Assembly: GCF_029945965.1 (NCBI RefSeq)
Contig: NZ_JAQSDO010000015.1
Location: 1,057,952 to 1,121,951, forward strand
Reading direction: 5' to 3'
Length of the DNA stretch: 64,000 nucleotides
DNA from: Thermomonas sp.
GTDB lineage: Bacteria; Pseudomonadota; Gammaproteobacteria; Xanthomonadales; Xanthomonadaceae
Part shown: piece after piece, positions 48,624-58,502 of the stretch
Layout of the letters: every line of letters starts with the position of its first letter
Position numbering within the stretch: the stretch's first letter is position 1
The notes under the pieces: generated by a model
Told to the model about the DNA's origin: nothing
The model's input: the letters and a program-made list of their open reading frames with translations, nothing else
Database searches by the model: none
Program-made: the position numbers and the translations under genes

Positions 48624-49550
48624 ATGCCGCCGCCCGCCCCGCCGACAACAATGGACACGGACGACCAACCCAACGACACCACCCAACGCACGATGCTGAC
48701 GCCTGGGCCATTGCGGCCCGCGCCGCGTTCGGCCTGCGTGGTGGTGATCCACGGCGAAGGCCTGGGGCGACGTGCGGATATCGGCGAAGCACCGGTGCTG
48801 GTGGGCCGTTCGCAGGAAGCTGACCTGGTCATCGTGCACAGGAGCGTCTCGCGCGAGCACTGCCGCATATGGCGCGAGGGCGCCGGCTATCGCGTCCGCG
48901 ACCTTGGCGCAACCAATATTACCCGTCTCAATGATACGCGCATCGAATGCGACACAGTGCTGGCCGACGGCGACCAGGTGACCGTGGGCGAAAGCATCCT
49001 CAAGTTCATCAGCCAGGACAGCGTGGAAGCGCGCTACCACGAAGAGATCTATCAGCTCGCCACCCACGACGCATTGACCGACCTGAACAACCGGCGTCAC
49101 TTCATCGAACTGGCCGACAACGAGATCTCGCGAGCGATACGGCATGGACGGCCATTGTCGCTGTGCATTCTCGATGTCGATCTGTTCAAGCCGGTCAACG
49201 ACCGTTACGGCCACATTTCCGGCGATGAAGTGCTGCGACAGATCGCCGCGTTGCTGCGCAAGCATGCGCTCAACGACGATATCGTCGCGCGCATTGGCGG
49301 TGAGGAATTCGCCTTGCTGCTCCCCGAATGCGATGCCGAAGCCGCACGGCTGTTCGCCGAACGCCTGCGCGAAGCGATCGCGGCCACCCTGTTCAGCCCT
49401 GGCGGCGAACCGCAGCACATCACTGTCAGTATTGGTATCGCCGAACTGGCGCCGGACCGCGACACACGACCCGCGTTGATGGCCGCCGCTGATACCGCCC
49501 TGTACCGCGCCAAGAGCGAGGGGCGCAATCGGGTCCGTGTGGAAGCCTAG
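48624..49550 (+). CDS. FHA-GGDEF diguanylate cyclase
   Basis: A 308-residue soluble cyclase. Residues 38-128 form a forkhead-associated domain (PVLVGRSQEADLVI, RSVSREHCRIWRE, GATNITRLND) that binds phosphothreonine. Residues 145-305 are a GGDEF domain with active-site GGEEF (225-229), DVDLFKPVNDRYGH and the closing ADTALYRAKSEGRNRV. The position of the inhibitory RxxD site reads LNDD, so product inhibition may be absent. ATG 48651 is an alternative start. It is divergent from the Ser/Thr kinase gene. A phosphorylated kinase or partner could recruit or activate the cyclase; this is inference. Confidence 0.92.
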   Translation: MPPPAPPTTMDTDDQPNDTTQRTMLTPGPLRPAPRSACVVVIHGEGLGRRADIGEAPVLVGRSQEADLVIVHRSVSREHCRIWREGAGYRVRDLGATNITRLNDTRIECDTVLADGDQVTVGESILKFISQDSVEARYHEEIYQLATHDALTDLNNRRHFIELADNEISRAIRHGRPLSLCILDVDLFKPVNDRYGHISGDEVLRQIAALLRKHALNDDIVARIGGEEFALLLPECDAEAARLFAERLREAIAATLFSPGGEPQHITVSIGIAELAPDRDTRPALMAAADTALYRAKSEGRNRVRVEA

Positions 49551-49556
49551 TGGTCC

Positions 49557-50330
49557 TCAGTCCTGCTGCCAAGGCCTGCGCTGGTTGAAGACAAGCGCGT
49601 ATATGCCCACTGTCCAGACCAGTGCAGCGGTCCAGCCTGCGAGAATGTCGGACGGGTAATGCACGCCGAGGTACAAGCGTGAAAGCCCGACCAGTACCAC
49701 GAAAGCAGAGGCGACAATCGCAACCGGCCAGCGCCAGCGGGTGGGCCAAGCCAGCAGCACCAGCACGCAGGCCAACGTCATCGATCCCATCGCATGCCCG
49801 CTCGGGAAGCTGTAGCTGGATTCGGGCGCAATTGATTCCCATAGCGTTGGCCGCGTGCGCGCGAACAGCTGCTTGGCGCCCAGGTTGAGCAATGCGGAAC
49901 CAATGATCGCAACACCGGCAAACAGCCCCTCGCCCAGCCTGCGGCGAAGCGCCAGCGCGAGGACCAGCACGACGTCCAGCGGTACCACGCCATGCAAATA
50001 GCCAAGCGCTGACATCCGCACGAAGAACGTGTCCCATCCCGCGTTCGCAAGTGTGTGCGCGAACTGCAGCAGTGGTGCATCAAAGAAGAATAGCTGGCCT
50101 GCGTGCAGGTCTTCGGCCAATTCGCCGAAGCCCCATAGCGGCAGCAGGACGCCGCCGAATACCAGTAGCAGACGCCGCCAGCGACGACGCAGGAAATCGA
50201 GACCGAAGCGGGCGTCTTCGTGCGCCGCTTGCAACGCAACTTGCGGATCGTGCTTGGAGGCCTGTACGGGATTCGACATGTGAGGGGACCGGGTGGAAGT
50301 TTTTCGGATCATGGGCACTGCGATGTTCAT
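49557..50330 (-). CDS. PAP2-family membrane phosphatase
   Basis: Dephosphorylates a lipid phosphate such as phosphatidate, PGP or undecaprenyl pyrophosphate. The 257 residues have about six helices. The three PAP2 motifs are present: KQLFARTRP, SFPSGHAMGS and SRLYLGVHYPSDI. An N-terminal cytoplasmic stretch of about 50 residues precedes the first helix; the start at 50279 is an alternative, as neither has a strong ribosome-binding site. It is convergent with the FHA-GGDEF gene (6-bp gap) and lies upstream of no co-directed partner. Confidence 0.9.
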   Translation of the reverse strand: MNIAVPMIRKTSTRSPHMSNPVQASKHDPQVALQAAHEDARFGLDFLRRRWRRLLLVFGGVLLPLWGFGELAEDLHAGQLFFFDAPLLQFAHTLANAGWDTFFVRMSALGYLHGVVPLDVVLVLALALRRRLGEGLFAGVAIIGSALLNLGAKQLFARTRPTLWESIAPESSYSFPSGHAMGSMTLACVLVLLAWPTRWRWPVAIVASAFVVLVGLSRLYLGVHYPSDILAGWTAALVWTVGIYALVFNQRRPWQQD

Positions 50331-50362
50331 GGCTCGCGAAGACTGCAGGCAGTCGTTTGAGG

Positions 50363-52327
50363 CTAGAGGTACGCCTCGATGCTCACGTCATCGATCTGGT
50401 CGGCAAGCATGAAACGTAGAGCGTACTCACGGAACACGCCGCTGCGCAGGAACAGCTCGAACAGCTCAGGATCGATGTGCTGGTCTTGGCGCATCCTGGC
50501 CATGATCGACAACGCCTCCGACAGTTTCTTGCCCGACTTGTAAGGCCGGTCTGCGGCAGTTAGCGCCTCGAAGATGTCGGCGATCGCCATCATCCGCGCC
50601 AGCGGGCTCAATTGGTCGCGACCCAGTCGTTTCGGATAGCCGGTACCGTCCATCTTCTCGTGGTGGCCACCGGCGATCTCCGGCACCGCACGCAGGTGTC
50701 GCGGGAACGGCAGCTCATTGAGCATGATGATGGTCTGCACCATGTGCTCGTTGATCTTGTAGCGTTCCTCCGCGGTCAGGGTGCCGCGGCTGATCGACAG
50801 GTTGTGCAGCTCGCCTCGGTTGTAGAGTAATTCCGGCACATCCATCCGGAAGCCCCAACGATTGTCCGGCGGCATTTTTTCCGCGTCCGGCCGTTCAAAC
50901 CGATGCTCGGGTTTGTCGGCAAGCAGGGTTTCCTCGACTGGCAATGCTTCCGCCTGTCCCGGTTTGCGGGCCAGCTCATCGCGTGACAGCCCAAGTCGGT
51001 CATCCAAGGTGCGAAGCCAGCGCCGCGCGCCGATCTCGCGCAGGCGCGCCTGCTTGTCCGGCGACAGGAACTCGCCACCCACATTGCAGGTGGCGACGAA
51101 TGCGAATTCTTCGTCCAGCGTCGCCTTCAACGCATCGCACTGTTGCTGCAACGCAGGTTCGTCGCCGCCCTCAGCCACGCCGCGCCAGTAATCGACATCG
51201 GCATCGCGCTTGAGCACTTCGAAGCGCGTGCGGACTTCATGGATACGGTCGTTCAGCGTTTCGAGTTTTGTCGCCTTGTCCACCACGTATTCCGGTGTCG
51301 TGACCTTGCCGCAGTCGTGCAGCCAGGCCGCGATGTGCAGCGCCTCCCACTGCTCCGGGTCGAGGTCGAAATCCGCATACGGGCCATCCTGCGCCGCACA
51401 GGCCGCGCGCGCGAGCATGAAAGTGATCTCCGGCACCCGTTCGCAGTGACCGCCGGTGTAGGGACTCTGTGCGTCGATCGCACCGGCGAGCATGCGGATC
51501 GTTGCCTGCGTCAGTGCCTTCTCGCCACGCAGCAGTTCCTGGGTTTCCAGTGCGGTGGCCGCGCTGGCCGCCAAGGCAGCAATAAAACTGGTGCTGGCTT
51601 CATCGATCCCGCCATCCTTGAACAGCAGCAGCATGCCCAGCAGCTGCGCACGGCGGTCACGCAACGGCAGCGCCAGCGCAGACAATGATGCAAGCGCGGG
51701 ATCCAGCCCGAGCGCCTGCAACTCCCCGACTTCCAGCCGGCCACAGGCCGGCTCCATTGTGAAGCGCGCTTGCGCCATCAAATCCGGCAAAGTCTCCTGC
51801 ACCAGCGTCGGCAGATCCTGCACGGCATGGGCCATGCCACCGCTGGTATCCACGGCGGTCGCGCGCAGGGCCTCGCTGCTGGCATCGACCAGATACAGCA
51901 CACCGCCGCGTGCCACGGCGATGTCGACCATCTTGTCCAGCAGCCATGGCTGCAGGGCTTCCAGATCGGTTTCAGTCGCCAGTCGATGGTTGATCCGCAG
52001 GAAACGGCGCACCGCATCGCGCATCAGGTCGAACGCACCTCCCAGTTGGTCGATCTCGCGCACCCTGGAATGTATGACCGGGTGATCGCTGAAATCGAAC
52101 CGGCGTACGGCTTCAGCTTCGCGGCCCAGACGCACCAAGGATGCCGACAACCGGCGCGATGCCAGCAGCGCGACAAGCGCCACCAAGAGCGCCAGCAGTG
52201 CGAATTCCCACTGGCCCGGGATAACATCGCCGAACCAGCGCAGACCCACGCTGGTCGCGAGCACCAATCCGACCGACAGCACGGTAATGTGCAGGTAAAG
52301 CGGGAAACTCGTGCGTTTTCCGTCCAT
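50363..52327 (-). CDS. HD-GYP cyclic di-GMP phosphodiesterase with HAMP and GAF domains
   Basis: Degrades c-di-GMP to GMP if active. The 654-residue protein has two membrane helices (about 12-28 and 40-58), a HAMP linker (60-115), a GAF-like domain (120-265), and then the HD-GYP domain. The metal-binding HD is at 337-338 (LHIAAWLHDCGKV), and HHEKMDGTGYP is at 555-565. About 150-160 residues are inserted between them (roughly 352-513), longer than in classic HD-GYP proteins such as RpfG. The helix LTAEERYKINEHM that normally follows directly resumes at 516. The ATG at 52327 has AGGGG upstream. Confidence 0.9.
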   Translation of the reverse strand: MDGKRTSFPLYLHITVLSVGLVLATSVGLRWFGDVIPGQWEFALLALLVALVALLASRRLSASLVRLGREAEAVRRFDFSDHPVIHSRVREIDQLGGAFDLMRDAVRRFLRINHRLATETDLEALQPWLLDKMVDIAVARGGVLYLVDASSEALRATAVDTSGGMAHAVQDLPTLVQETLPDLMAQARFTMEPACGRLEVGELQALGLDPALASLSALALPLRDRRAQLLGMLLLFKDGGIDEASTSFIAALAASAATALETQELLRGEKALTQATIRMLAGAIDAQSPYTGGHCERVPEITFMLARAACAAQDGPYADFDLDPEQWEALHIAAWLHDCGKVTTPEYVVDKATKLETLNDRIHEVRTRFEVLKRDADVDYWRGVAEGGDEPALQQQCDALKATLDEEFAFVATCNVGGEFLSPDKQARLREIGARRWLRTLDDRLGLSRDELARKPGQAEALPVEETLLADKPEHRFERPDAEKMPPDNRWGFRMDVPELLYNRGELHNLSISRGTLTAEERYKINEHMVQTIIMLNELPFPRHLRAVPEIAGGHHEKMDGTGYPKRLGRDQLSPLARMMAIADIFEALTAADRPYKSGKKLSEALSIMARMRQDQHIDPELFELFLRSGVFREYALRFMLADQIDDVSIEAYL

Positions 52328-52410
52328 GGCATCCCCTGATGCGGCCAACACACCGAGTCTAGCGCGCAATATCAGGCTTCGCCCACGCTGCAATGTTCAA
52401 TTCGTACCGT

Positions 52411-53682
52411 TCAATCCTGCGACGCAGCAGCCCGGTAACGTTGCTCCACGTAATCGTCGATCAGGGCGACGAATTCCTGGGCGATGTTCGCGCCGCGCAG
52501 GGTGACGGTTTTTTCACCATCCACGAAGACCGGCGCCGAGGGTGCCTCGCCCGTTCCTGGCAACGAGATACCGATGTTGGCGTGGCGCGACTCGCCCGGT
52601 CCATTGACGATGCAGCCCATCACCGCCAGGGTCATGTTTTCGGCACCCGGATGGCTGATCTTCCACTCCGGCATGCGCGCGCGCACATGCTCCTGCACTG
52701 TCTGCGCCAATTCCTGGAAGAACTCCGACGTCGTGCGGCCGCAACCCGGGCATGCGGTGACCATCGGCGTGAATGCGCGCAGGCCCATGGTCTGCAGCAG
52801 TTCCTGCGCCACGATGACCTCCTGCGTGCGCGCCCCGCCCGGTTCTGGCGTGAGCGAAATGCGGATGGTGTCGCCGATGCCTTCCTGCAGCAGCACGCCG
52901 AGCGCGGCGCAGGACGCCACGATGCCCTTGCTGCCAATGCCGGCTTCGGTCAAACCCAGATGCAGGGCAAAGTCACTGCGGACTGCCAGGTCGCGATAGA
53001 CCGCGATCAATTCCTGGACGCCGCTGACCTTTGCACTGAGCACGATGCGTTCGGCGGGCAGTCCAATTTCGACCGCGCGCGCCGCCGAATCCAGCGCTGA
53101 TCGAATCAGTGCTTCGCGCAGCACCCGTCCGGCATCCCAGGGTTCAGAGCGCTGGGCATTTTCGTCCATCAACTGAGTGGCGAGCGACTGGTCCAGCGAG
53201 CCCCAATTGACGCCGATCCGCACCGGTTTGTCGTACAACAAGGCAAACTCGATCATCTGACCGAATTGGGTGTCGCGCTTCTTGCCGAAGCCGACATTGC
53301 CGGGGTTGATCCGGTACTTGGCCAGCGCCTGCGCGCACGCTGGCTCATTGGCCAGCAGCGTGTGCCCGTTGTAGTGGAAGTCCCCGATGATCGGCACGTG
53401 CACGCCCATCATTGCGAGCTTCTCGACAATGCGCGGCACTGCAGCGGCGGATTCCGCGTTGTTGACCGTAACCCGCACCAGCTCCGAGCCGGCGCGCCAG
53501 AGTTCGGCCACCTGTTTGGTGGTCGAGGCCACGTCGGCGGTATCGGTATTGGTCATCGACTGCACCACCACGGGCGCATCGCCACCGATCTTCACGCCGC
53601 CGATCACGACCTGGCGGGTGGCGCGGCGTTGCGCGGGGCCAAACTGGTCGGCGCGGCAGGGCGGAATTGGATCTGTCGTCAT
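52411..53682 (-). CDS. ispG: (E)-4-hydroxy-3-methylbut-2-enyl diphosphate synthase IspG
   Basis: Iron-sulfur enzyme of the MEP isoprenoid pathway that makes HMBPP from the cyclic diphosphate. The 423-residue protein begins with a short tail, then [32 protein letters not shown]. The cluster cysteines are in [15 protein letters not shown] and [18 protein letters not shown]. It is the larger gammaproteobacterial type with the TIM barrel and no insertion domain of the plant type. It is divergent from xseA with a REP pair between them. Confidence 0.97.
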   Translation of the reverse strand: MTTDPIPPCRADQFGPAQRRATRQVVIGGVKIGGDAPVVVQSMTNTDTADVASTTKQVAELWRAGSELVRVTVNNAESAAAVPRIVEKLAMMGVHVPIIGDFHYNGHTLLANEPACAQALAKYRINPGNVGFGKKRDTQFGQMIEFALLYDKPVRIGVNWGSLDQSLATQLMDENAQRSEPWDAGRVLREALIRSALDSAARAVEIGLPAERIVLSAKVSGVQELIAVYRDLAVRSDFALHLGLTEAGIGSKGIVASCAALGVLLQEGIGDTIRISLTPEPGGARTQEVIVAQELLQTMGLRAFTPMVTACPGCGRTTSEFFQELAQTVQEHVRARMPEWKISHPGAENMTLAVMGCIVNGPGESRHANIGISLPGTGEAPSAPVFVDGEKTVTLRGANIAQEFVALIDDYVEQRYRAAASQD

Positions 53683-53691
53683 GCTGCTTAT

Positions 53692-53766
53692 TGTAGAGCG
53701 GGACTTGACCCGCTACCCACCAGCATTTCGTCGTAGCCAGCCGGCGGGTCAAGACCCGCCGCTACA
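53692..53766. repeat. Inverted pair of REP elements between ispG and xseA
   Basis: Two related palindromic units face opposite ways. Unit 1 (about 53692-53716) is TGTAGAGCGGGACTTGACCC and then GCTAC. Unit 2 (53732-53766) contains the perfect hairpin GGCGGGTC-AA-GACCCGCC and, read on the other strand, aligns with unit 1 through TGTAG, CGGG, CTTGACCCG and CTAC. Such opposed REP doublets (REPINs) are spread by REP-associated transposases. The pair sits only 9 bp from the xseA start. Confidence 0.75.
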
Positions 53767-53774
53767 ATGGTGAT

Positions 53775-55112
53775 GTGCAAGACGACCAGCAACACATCCT
53801 CACTCCCAGCCAGCTGAACACGCTGGCCCGCGACCTGCTGGAAGGCGCATTCCCGCTGGTGCTGGTCGAGGGCGAAATCGGCAACATGTCGCGACCTGGT
53901 TCTGGCCACCTGTATTTCACCCTGAAAGATGCGCGCGCGCAGGTGCGTTGCGCGCTGTTCAAGCCCAAGAGCCAGTGGCTCAAATTCGCCCCGCGCGAGG
54001 GCTTGCGAGTGCTCGCACGCGGTCGGTTGACGCTGTACGAAGCCCGTGGCGACTACCAGCTGGTGCTGGATTCCATTGAAGATGCCGGCGAAGGCGCTCT
54101 GCGCCGTGCACTGGATGAGCTGAAGGCTCGCCTGCAGGCCGAGGGCCTGTTCGATGCTGCCCGCAAGCGCGCCCTGCCCGCGTGGCCGCGCCGGCTGGCG
54201 GTGTTGACCTCGCCAAGTGGCGCGGTGATCCGGGACATCGTCAGCGTGCTGCGCAGGCGCTTCCCGCTGGTCGAACTCGACCTGCTGCCTGTCCCCGTGC
54301 AGGGTGACACTGCAGCCGCGCAGATACGCGCAATGCTGCAACGCGCGATCGACTGCGGCCGCTATGACGCGATCCTGCTGGCGCGCGGCGGCGGCTCGCT
54401 GGAGGACCTGTGGGCGTTCAATGACGAAGCACTGGCCCGCATGATCGCCGCCAGCCCGGTGCCTGTGGTCAGCGCGATCGGACATGAAACGGATTTCTCG
54501 CTCAGCGACTTTGCCGCCGATCTGCGCGCGCCAACGCCCTCAGCCGCGGCGGAATTGCTGGTGCCAGACCGCACTGCACTGTCCGCGCGACTGGATGCAT
54601 TGCATCGGCGACTGATCACACTTCAACAGCATGCAGCACGCGAACGCAACCAGCGAGCGGATCACGCCTTCCTGCGTCTGCAGGCCATGCGCCCGCAAGC
54701 GCGGCTGTCTGCTCTTGCCCAGCGCGCGCAACAGGCGAATGCGCGGCTATCCAATGCAATGCAACGCCGGCTTGAACGCGACCGTGCGTCGCTACGCCAT
54801 GCCGACAGCGTGCTGCGTGCCAGCCATCCGCGCCGCACGATCGAGCGCTTGCGCGAACGCCTGGCATCGCTGCAGGGCCGCCCGCAGGTGTTGCTGGCGC
54901 GACGGTTGCAGCACGATGCCCTGCGCCTGCGCGGACTAGCGCGTTCGCTGCATGCGATCAGCCCGCTTGCCACGGTCGCCCGCGGCTACAGCATCCTCCA
55001 GCACGACGATGGCCGGATCGTGCGCAGCATTGGCGATGCTGCTGCCGGCGACATACTGGATGCGCGCCTGCACGACGGGCATTTGCAATTGCAGGTGCAA
55101 GGAAAGCACTGA
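53775..55112 (+). CDS. xseA: Exodeoxyribonuclease VII large subunit
   Basis: Degrades single-stranded DNA together with the small subunit XseB, which is not in this window. The 445 residues comprise an N-terminal OB fold ([37 protein letters not shown]). The catalytic region is [25 protein letters not shown] and [21 protein letters not shown], with the conserved [26 protein letters not shown] long coiled coil follows, and the C-terminal [19 protein letters not shown] segment is typical. GTG start at 53775 matches the conserved N-terminus and directly follows a REP unit. Confidence 0.96.
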   Translation: MQDDQQHILTPSQLNTLARDLLEGAFPLVLVEGEIGNMSRPGSGHLYFTLKDARAQVRCALFKPKSQWLKFAPREGLRVLARGRLTLYEARGDYQLVLDSIEDAGEGALRRALDELKARLQAEGLFDAARKRALPAWPRRLAVLTSPSGAVIRDIVSVLRRRFPLVELDLLPVPVQGDTAAAQIRAMLQRAIDCGRYDAILLARGGGSLEDLWAFNDEALARMIAASPVPVVSAIGHETDFSLSDFAADLRAPTPSAAAELLVPDRTALSARLDALHRRLITLQQHAARERNQRADHAFLRLQAMRPQARLSALAQRAQQANARLSNAMQRRLERDRASLRHADSVLRASHPRRTIERLRERLASLQGRPQVLLARRLQHDALRLRGLARSLHAISPLATVARGYSILQHDDGRIVRSIGDAAAGDILDARLHDGHLQLQVQGKH

Positions 55113-55167
55113 GCGGACATCTACGGCCAGGATCGAAACCGTCGCACCTCGTTGCCGTTTTTTGCGC

Positions 55168-57792
55168 TCAATCCTCGAGCGGTACGGGCCTGCCGAACAG
55201 GTAGCCCTGCGCGTAGATGCAGCCCAGCTCGCGCAGGCATTCACGCTGGGCCATGGTTTCCACGCCCTCGGCGATGATCTCGATGCCCAGGCTGCCGGCC
55301 AATGCAACGATCGCGCGGATCACCGCCACGCTTTCGTTGCGCGCATCGCCTGACAGGTCGGCGACGAAACTGCGGTCGATCTTGAGCGCCGCGATCGGGA
55401 ACCGGTGCAGGTAGGACAGCGCCGAGAAGCCGGTGCCAAAATCGTCCAACTGCGCAAGAACGCCTTGGCTGCGCAGCAAGTTGAGCGTCTCGCTGATGCG
55501 CGGTGCATCGTCAAGCAGCGCGACCTCTGTGATCTCGATGCGCAACCGCGATGGATCCACGCCCGCCACATCCAACAGCCCGAGCAGGCGTTCGGCGAAA
55601 TCCGGCGAGCGGAAATGCCGCGGCGATACATTGATCGCCACGTAACCGGGCATCGCATGCGTCGCCATGTCGGCGATCACCCGGGCATACATCAGCCAGT
55701 CGACCTGTTCGATCAGGCCACTGTCCTCGCCCACGTCGATGAACTCGCCGGGCGCCAGCAAGCCGCGCTTTTCATGCCGCCAGCGCAGCAATGCCTCGCC
55801 GCCCACCTGCTCGGCATTGCCCAGCTTCACGATCGGCTGGTAATACGGTTCGAAGGCATCGTTGTTGATCGCGCGGCGCAGGTCGGACTCCAGGTCCAAC
55901 GCGCGCAGCACTTCGTCGCGCATGGCCTCGTCGAACAACATGCTGCGGTCGCGGCCATCGCTCTTCGCCCGGTACATCGCGGCATCCGCGTCGCGCAGCA
56001 TTTCCTCGCCAGTGTCGTAGCGTGGCTGCCACATGGCGATGCCAATACTGGCGGTGGGGAACAGTTCACGCCCGGCGATCCAGATTGGCGCACCCAGTGC
56101 CGCCAACACCCGGTGCGCGAGCTCCTCGGCCATCCCCGGCCCATCCAGGCCCTCGGCGAGTATCGCGAATTCGTCGCCGCCCAATCGCGTGACCATGTCG
56201 TCGCCACGCATGCTGCTGGCGATGCGGCGCCCGGATTCCACCAGCAGTTCATCGCCGACCGCATGGCCCACGCTGTCGTTGACCAGCTTGAAGCGGTCCA
56301 GGTCGAGGAACAGCACCGCGAAGCATGCATCGGCATGTTTGCGTGCATTGGCGATGGCCAGATCGAGTTTCTCAAGCAACTGCGCGCGATTGGGCAGTCC
56401 GGTCAGCACGTCATGCATGGCCTGATGGGTCAGCTTGCGTTCGGCGCGCATGCGCTCGCTGATCTGTTCGACCAGTTCTGCGTTGGCTTCGGCCAGTTCA
56501 CGGGTGCGTTCGCTGACCCGCTGCTCCAGCCCGGCATGCGCCAGCACCAGCTTGTCCTGTGCCTGCTTGCGGGCCAGGCCGCTGCCGATGTGGAAGGCGA
56601 CGAAGGTCAGCAGTTCCTGGTCGTGGATGCTGAACGTGAATTCCGGCGAATAGCTCTGCACCGCAATTACGCCGACGACCTTGTCCTCATGCAGCAAGGG
56701 CACCCCGAGCCAGCAATGCGCCAGCGCACCATGGCTGATCACCTTGCCCGCGCTTTCCAGTTGCGAAATCCGCCTGCGGTCGGCCAGCAAGGGCTTGCCC
56801 GTGCTCAGAACGTATTCGGTCAGGCTACTGGCAATCTTGCGTGGCTTGCGCACGATGTCGCGCTCGTCGACGGAATAGGCGAATTCCAGCATCGTTGCAT
56901 CGGCCGACAGCATCGCGATGTAGAAATTGCGGGCATATAGCAGACCGCCGACGACCTTGTGGATCTCGGCGTAGAAGTGCTCCAGGCTGTCGCTGATCAT
57001 CGACAATTCGGCGATGCGGAACAGGGTTCGCTGCAATTCCTGCGAACGTTGGCGCTCCACCACCTCGGCTTGCAGGTCCAGGTTCGCCTGCTTGAGTGCG
57101 CGGGTACGCTCCTCGACGCGCTGCTCGAGCCGCTCGCGCGCATGGTGGCGATCCAGCGCAGTCAGGATGTGCTGGGCCACATAGGTCAGCAACGCCCGAT
57201 CTTCATCGCTGTAGACCGACGGATGCTCGTAGCTTTGCACCACGATGCCGCCAACCACCCGATCCTCGCGCAGCATCGGCACGCCTAGCCAGTCCGCGCT
57301 ATCCGGCCCGTTGCTGGGATCGGGCGGAATGCTGCGCTGTGCCCTGAGTTCCCGCGAAGGGCCGCGCATGGCCTCCCCGCCCTGTAGCAGTGCCACGGTC
57401 AGGTTGGCATCGGCCTTGTCGAAATCGAGTTCGGCATCCGGATCGTTGATGAACGGATCGAGCTTGTCGACGAAGTACAGGAAACGGATCTTCTGGCGGA
57501 ATTCGTCGTACAGCACGATGTAGAAGTTTTCCGCGTACATCAGCGCACCGACGATCACGTGGATCCGCCTGAGCATGTCCTGCATGTCCTGGCTACCACC
57601 GGCCAGGTCGGCGATCTCGTACAGCGACTGCTGCAGGCGCTCTGAACGGCGCAGGGACTCGATCCGCTGCCCGGCCTGCTGCAACAGCTGGATCAGATCT
57701 TCCTTGCCAAGCTGAGCATGATCCTGCTCACCCGGCGGCATGTGCGCGTCATTCGCGCCATTCGGCAATTGCACTACCCGGACCCCATTCAT
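55168..57792 (-). CDS. GAF-GAF-GGDEF-EAL c-di-GMP signalling protein
   Basis: An 874-residue soluble protein with an N-terminal coiled coil, two related GAF sensor domains (about 55-212 and 255-408; each contains NFYI and a WLGVP motif), and a coiled-coil linker (413-455). GGDEF follows (456-620; intact GGDEF 538-542 with RGDD as the inhibitory RxxD site). EAL comes last (640-874; GGEALLRW, then LDDFGTGFSALSYLHRFP and KIDRSFV). Both output domains look catalytic, so it could make or degrade c-di-GMP. The start is uncertain; 57741 is an alternative. It is divergent from the ECF sigma gene. Confidence 0.92.
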   Translation of the reverse strand: MNGVRVVQLPNGANDAHMPPGEQDHAQLGKEDLIQLLQQAGQRIESLRRSERLQQSLYEIADLAGGSQDMQDMLRRIHVIVGALMYAENFYIVLYDEFRQKIRFLYFVDKLDPFINDPDAELDFDKADANLTVALLQGGEAMRGPSRELRAQRSIPPDPSNGPDSADWLGVPMLREDRVVGGIVVQSYEHPSVYSDEDRALLTYVAQHILTALDRHHARERLEQRVEERTRALKQANLDLQAEVVERQRSQELQRTLFRIAELSMISDSLEHFYAEIHKVVGGLLYARNFYIAMLSADATMLEFAYSVDERDIVRKPRKIASSLTEYVLSTGKPLLADRRRISQLESAGKVISHGALAHCWLGVPLLHEDKVVGVIAVQSYSPEFTFSIHDQELLTFVAFHIGSGLARKQAQDKLVLAHAGLEQRVSERTRELAEANAELVEQISERMRAERKLTHQAMHDVLTGLPNRAQLLEKLDLAIANARKHADACFAVLFLDLDRFKLVNDSVGHAVGDELLVESGRRIASSMRGDDMVTRLGGDEFAILAEGLDGPGMAEELAHRVLAALGAPIWIAGRELFPTASIGIAMWQPRYDTGEEMLRDADAAMYRAKSDGRDRSMLFDEAMRDEVLRALDLESDLRRAINNDAFEPYYQPIVKLGNAEQVGGEALLRWRHEKRGLLAPGEFIDVGEDSGLIEQVDWLMYARVIADMATHAMPGYVAINVSPRHFRSPDFAERLLGLLDVAGVDPSRLRIEITEVALLDDAPRISETLNLLRSQGVLAQLDDFGTGFSALSYLHRFPIAALKIDRSFVADLSGDARNESVAVIRAIVALAGSLGIEIIAEGVETMAQRECLRELGCIYAQGYLFGRPVPLED

Positions 57793-57950
57793 GCAGTGAG
57801 CATACTGTTTACTACGCCAGAGGGCAGCACGACCGGCAACCCTTCCCGGCCATCCCATGCGTTTGCAGGAACATGGCAGCTTCCAGCATCCTCGCCCAAT
57901 CGCTGTTTTCGCCCTTTCCTGCGCACCCGCCAGTCCGTACGCTGGTGGGC

Positions 57951-58502
57951 ATGGATGGCCTGGATACCAGCGACGAAACCCTGATGCTCGCCTATGCGGC
58001 GGGCGAAGTGGGTGCGTTCGACCAGTTGTATGCCCGCCATCGCGGCAAGCTCTACCGCTACCTGTTGCGCCAATTGCGCGACAACGGGCTGGCCGACGAA
58101 GTCTTCCAGGACACCTGGCAGCGGGTGATCAGCGCACGTGAAGGCTGGAAACCGGATCCCGGCTTCGCCACCTGGCTGTACACGATTGCCCATCATCGCC
58201 TGCACGACCATTGGCGCGCTGCCAAACACCGTCCACCGGCGCCGGCAGACGCCGATGAACGCGCGGCGCGTGTTGCCGATCCGGATACGCCCGAACGCGT
58301 AGTGTCGGAATTCGAGCGCCGGCGCCAGCTGCAACTGGCCCTGGACGACCTGCCCGAGGATCAACGTGAGGTACTGCTGTTGCGGCTGGAACAGGAACTG
58401 ACGCTTGAGGAGATAGGTGAAGTCACCGGCGTCGGCCGCGAGACCGTAAAGTCGCGCCTGCGCTATGCGATGGACAAACTGCGTGCGAGGCTGCCGACAT
58501 GA
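57951..58502 (+). CDS. ECF RNA polymerase sigma factor
   Basis: A 183-residue group 4 sigma factor. Region 2 is visible as AFDQLYARHRGKLYRYLLRQLRDNGLADEVFQDTWQRVI and FATWLYTIAHHRLHDHWR, and region 4 as LPEDQREVLLLRLEQELTLEEIGEVTGVGRETVKSRLRYAMDKLR. The ATG at 57951 has GGTGGGC upstream; longer in-frame text starts at 57873 but reads as untranslated leader. The stop overlaps the next gene by 4 nt, which is therefore very likely its anti-sigma factor. Confidence 0.93.
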   Translation: MDGLDTSDETLMLAYAAGEVGAFDQLYARHRGKLYRYLLRQLRDNGLADEVFQDTWQRVISAREGWKPDPGFATWLYTIAHHRLHDHWRAAKHRPPAPADADERAARVADPDTPERVVSEFERRRQLQLALDDLPEDQREVLLLRLEQELTLEEIGEVTGVGRETVKSRLRYAMDKLRARLPT

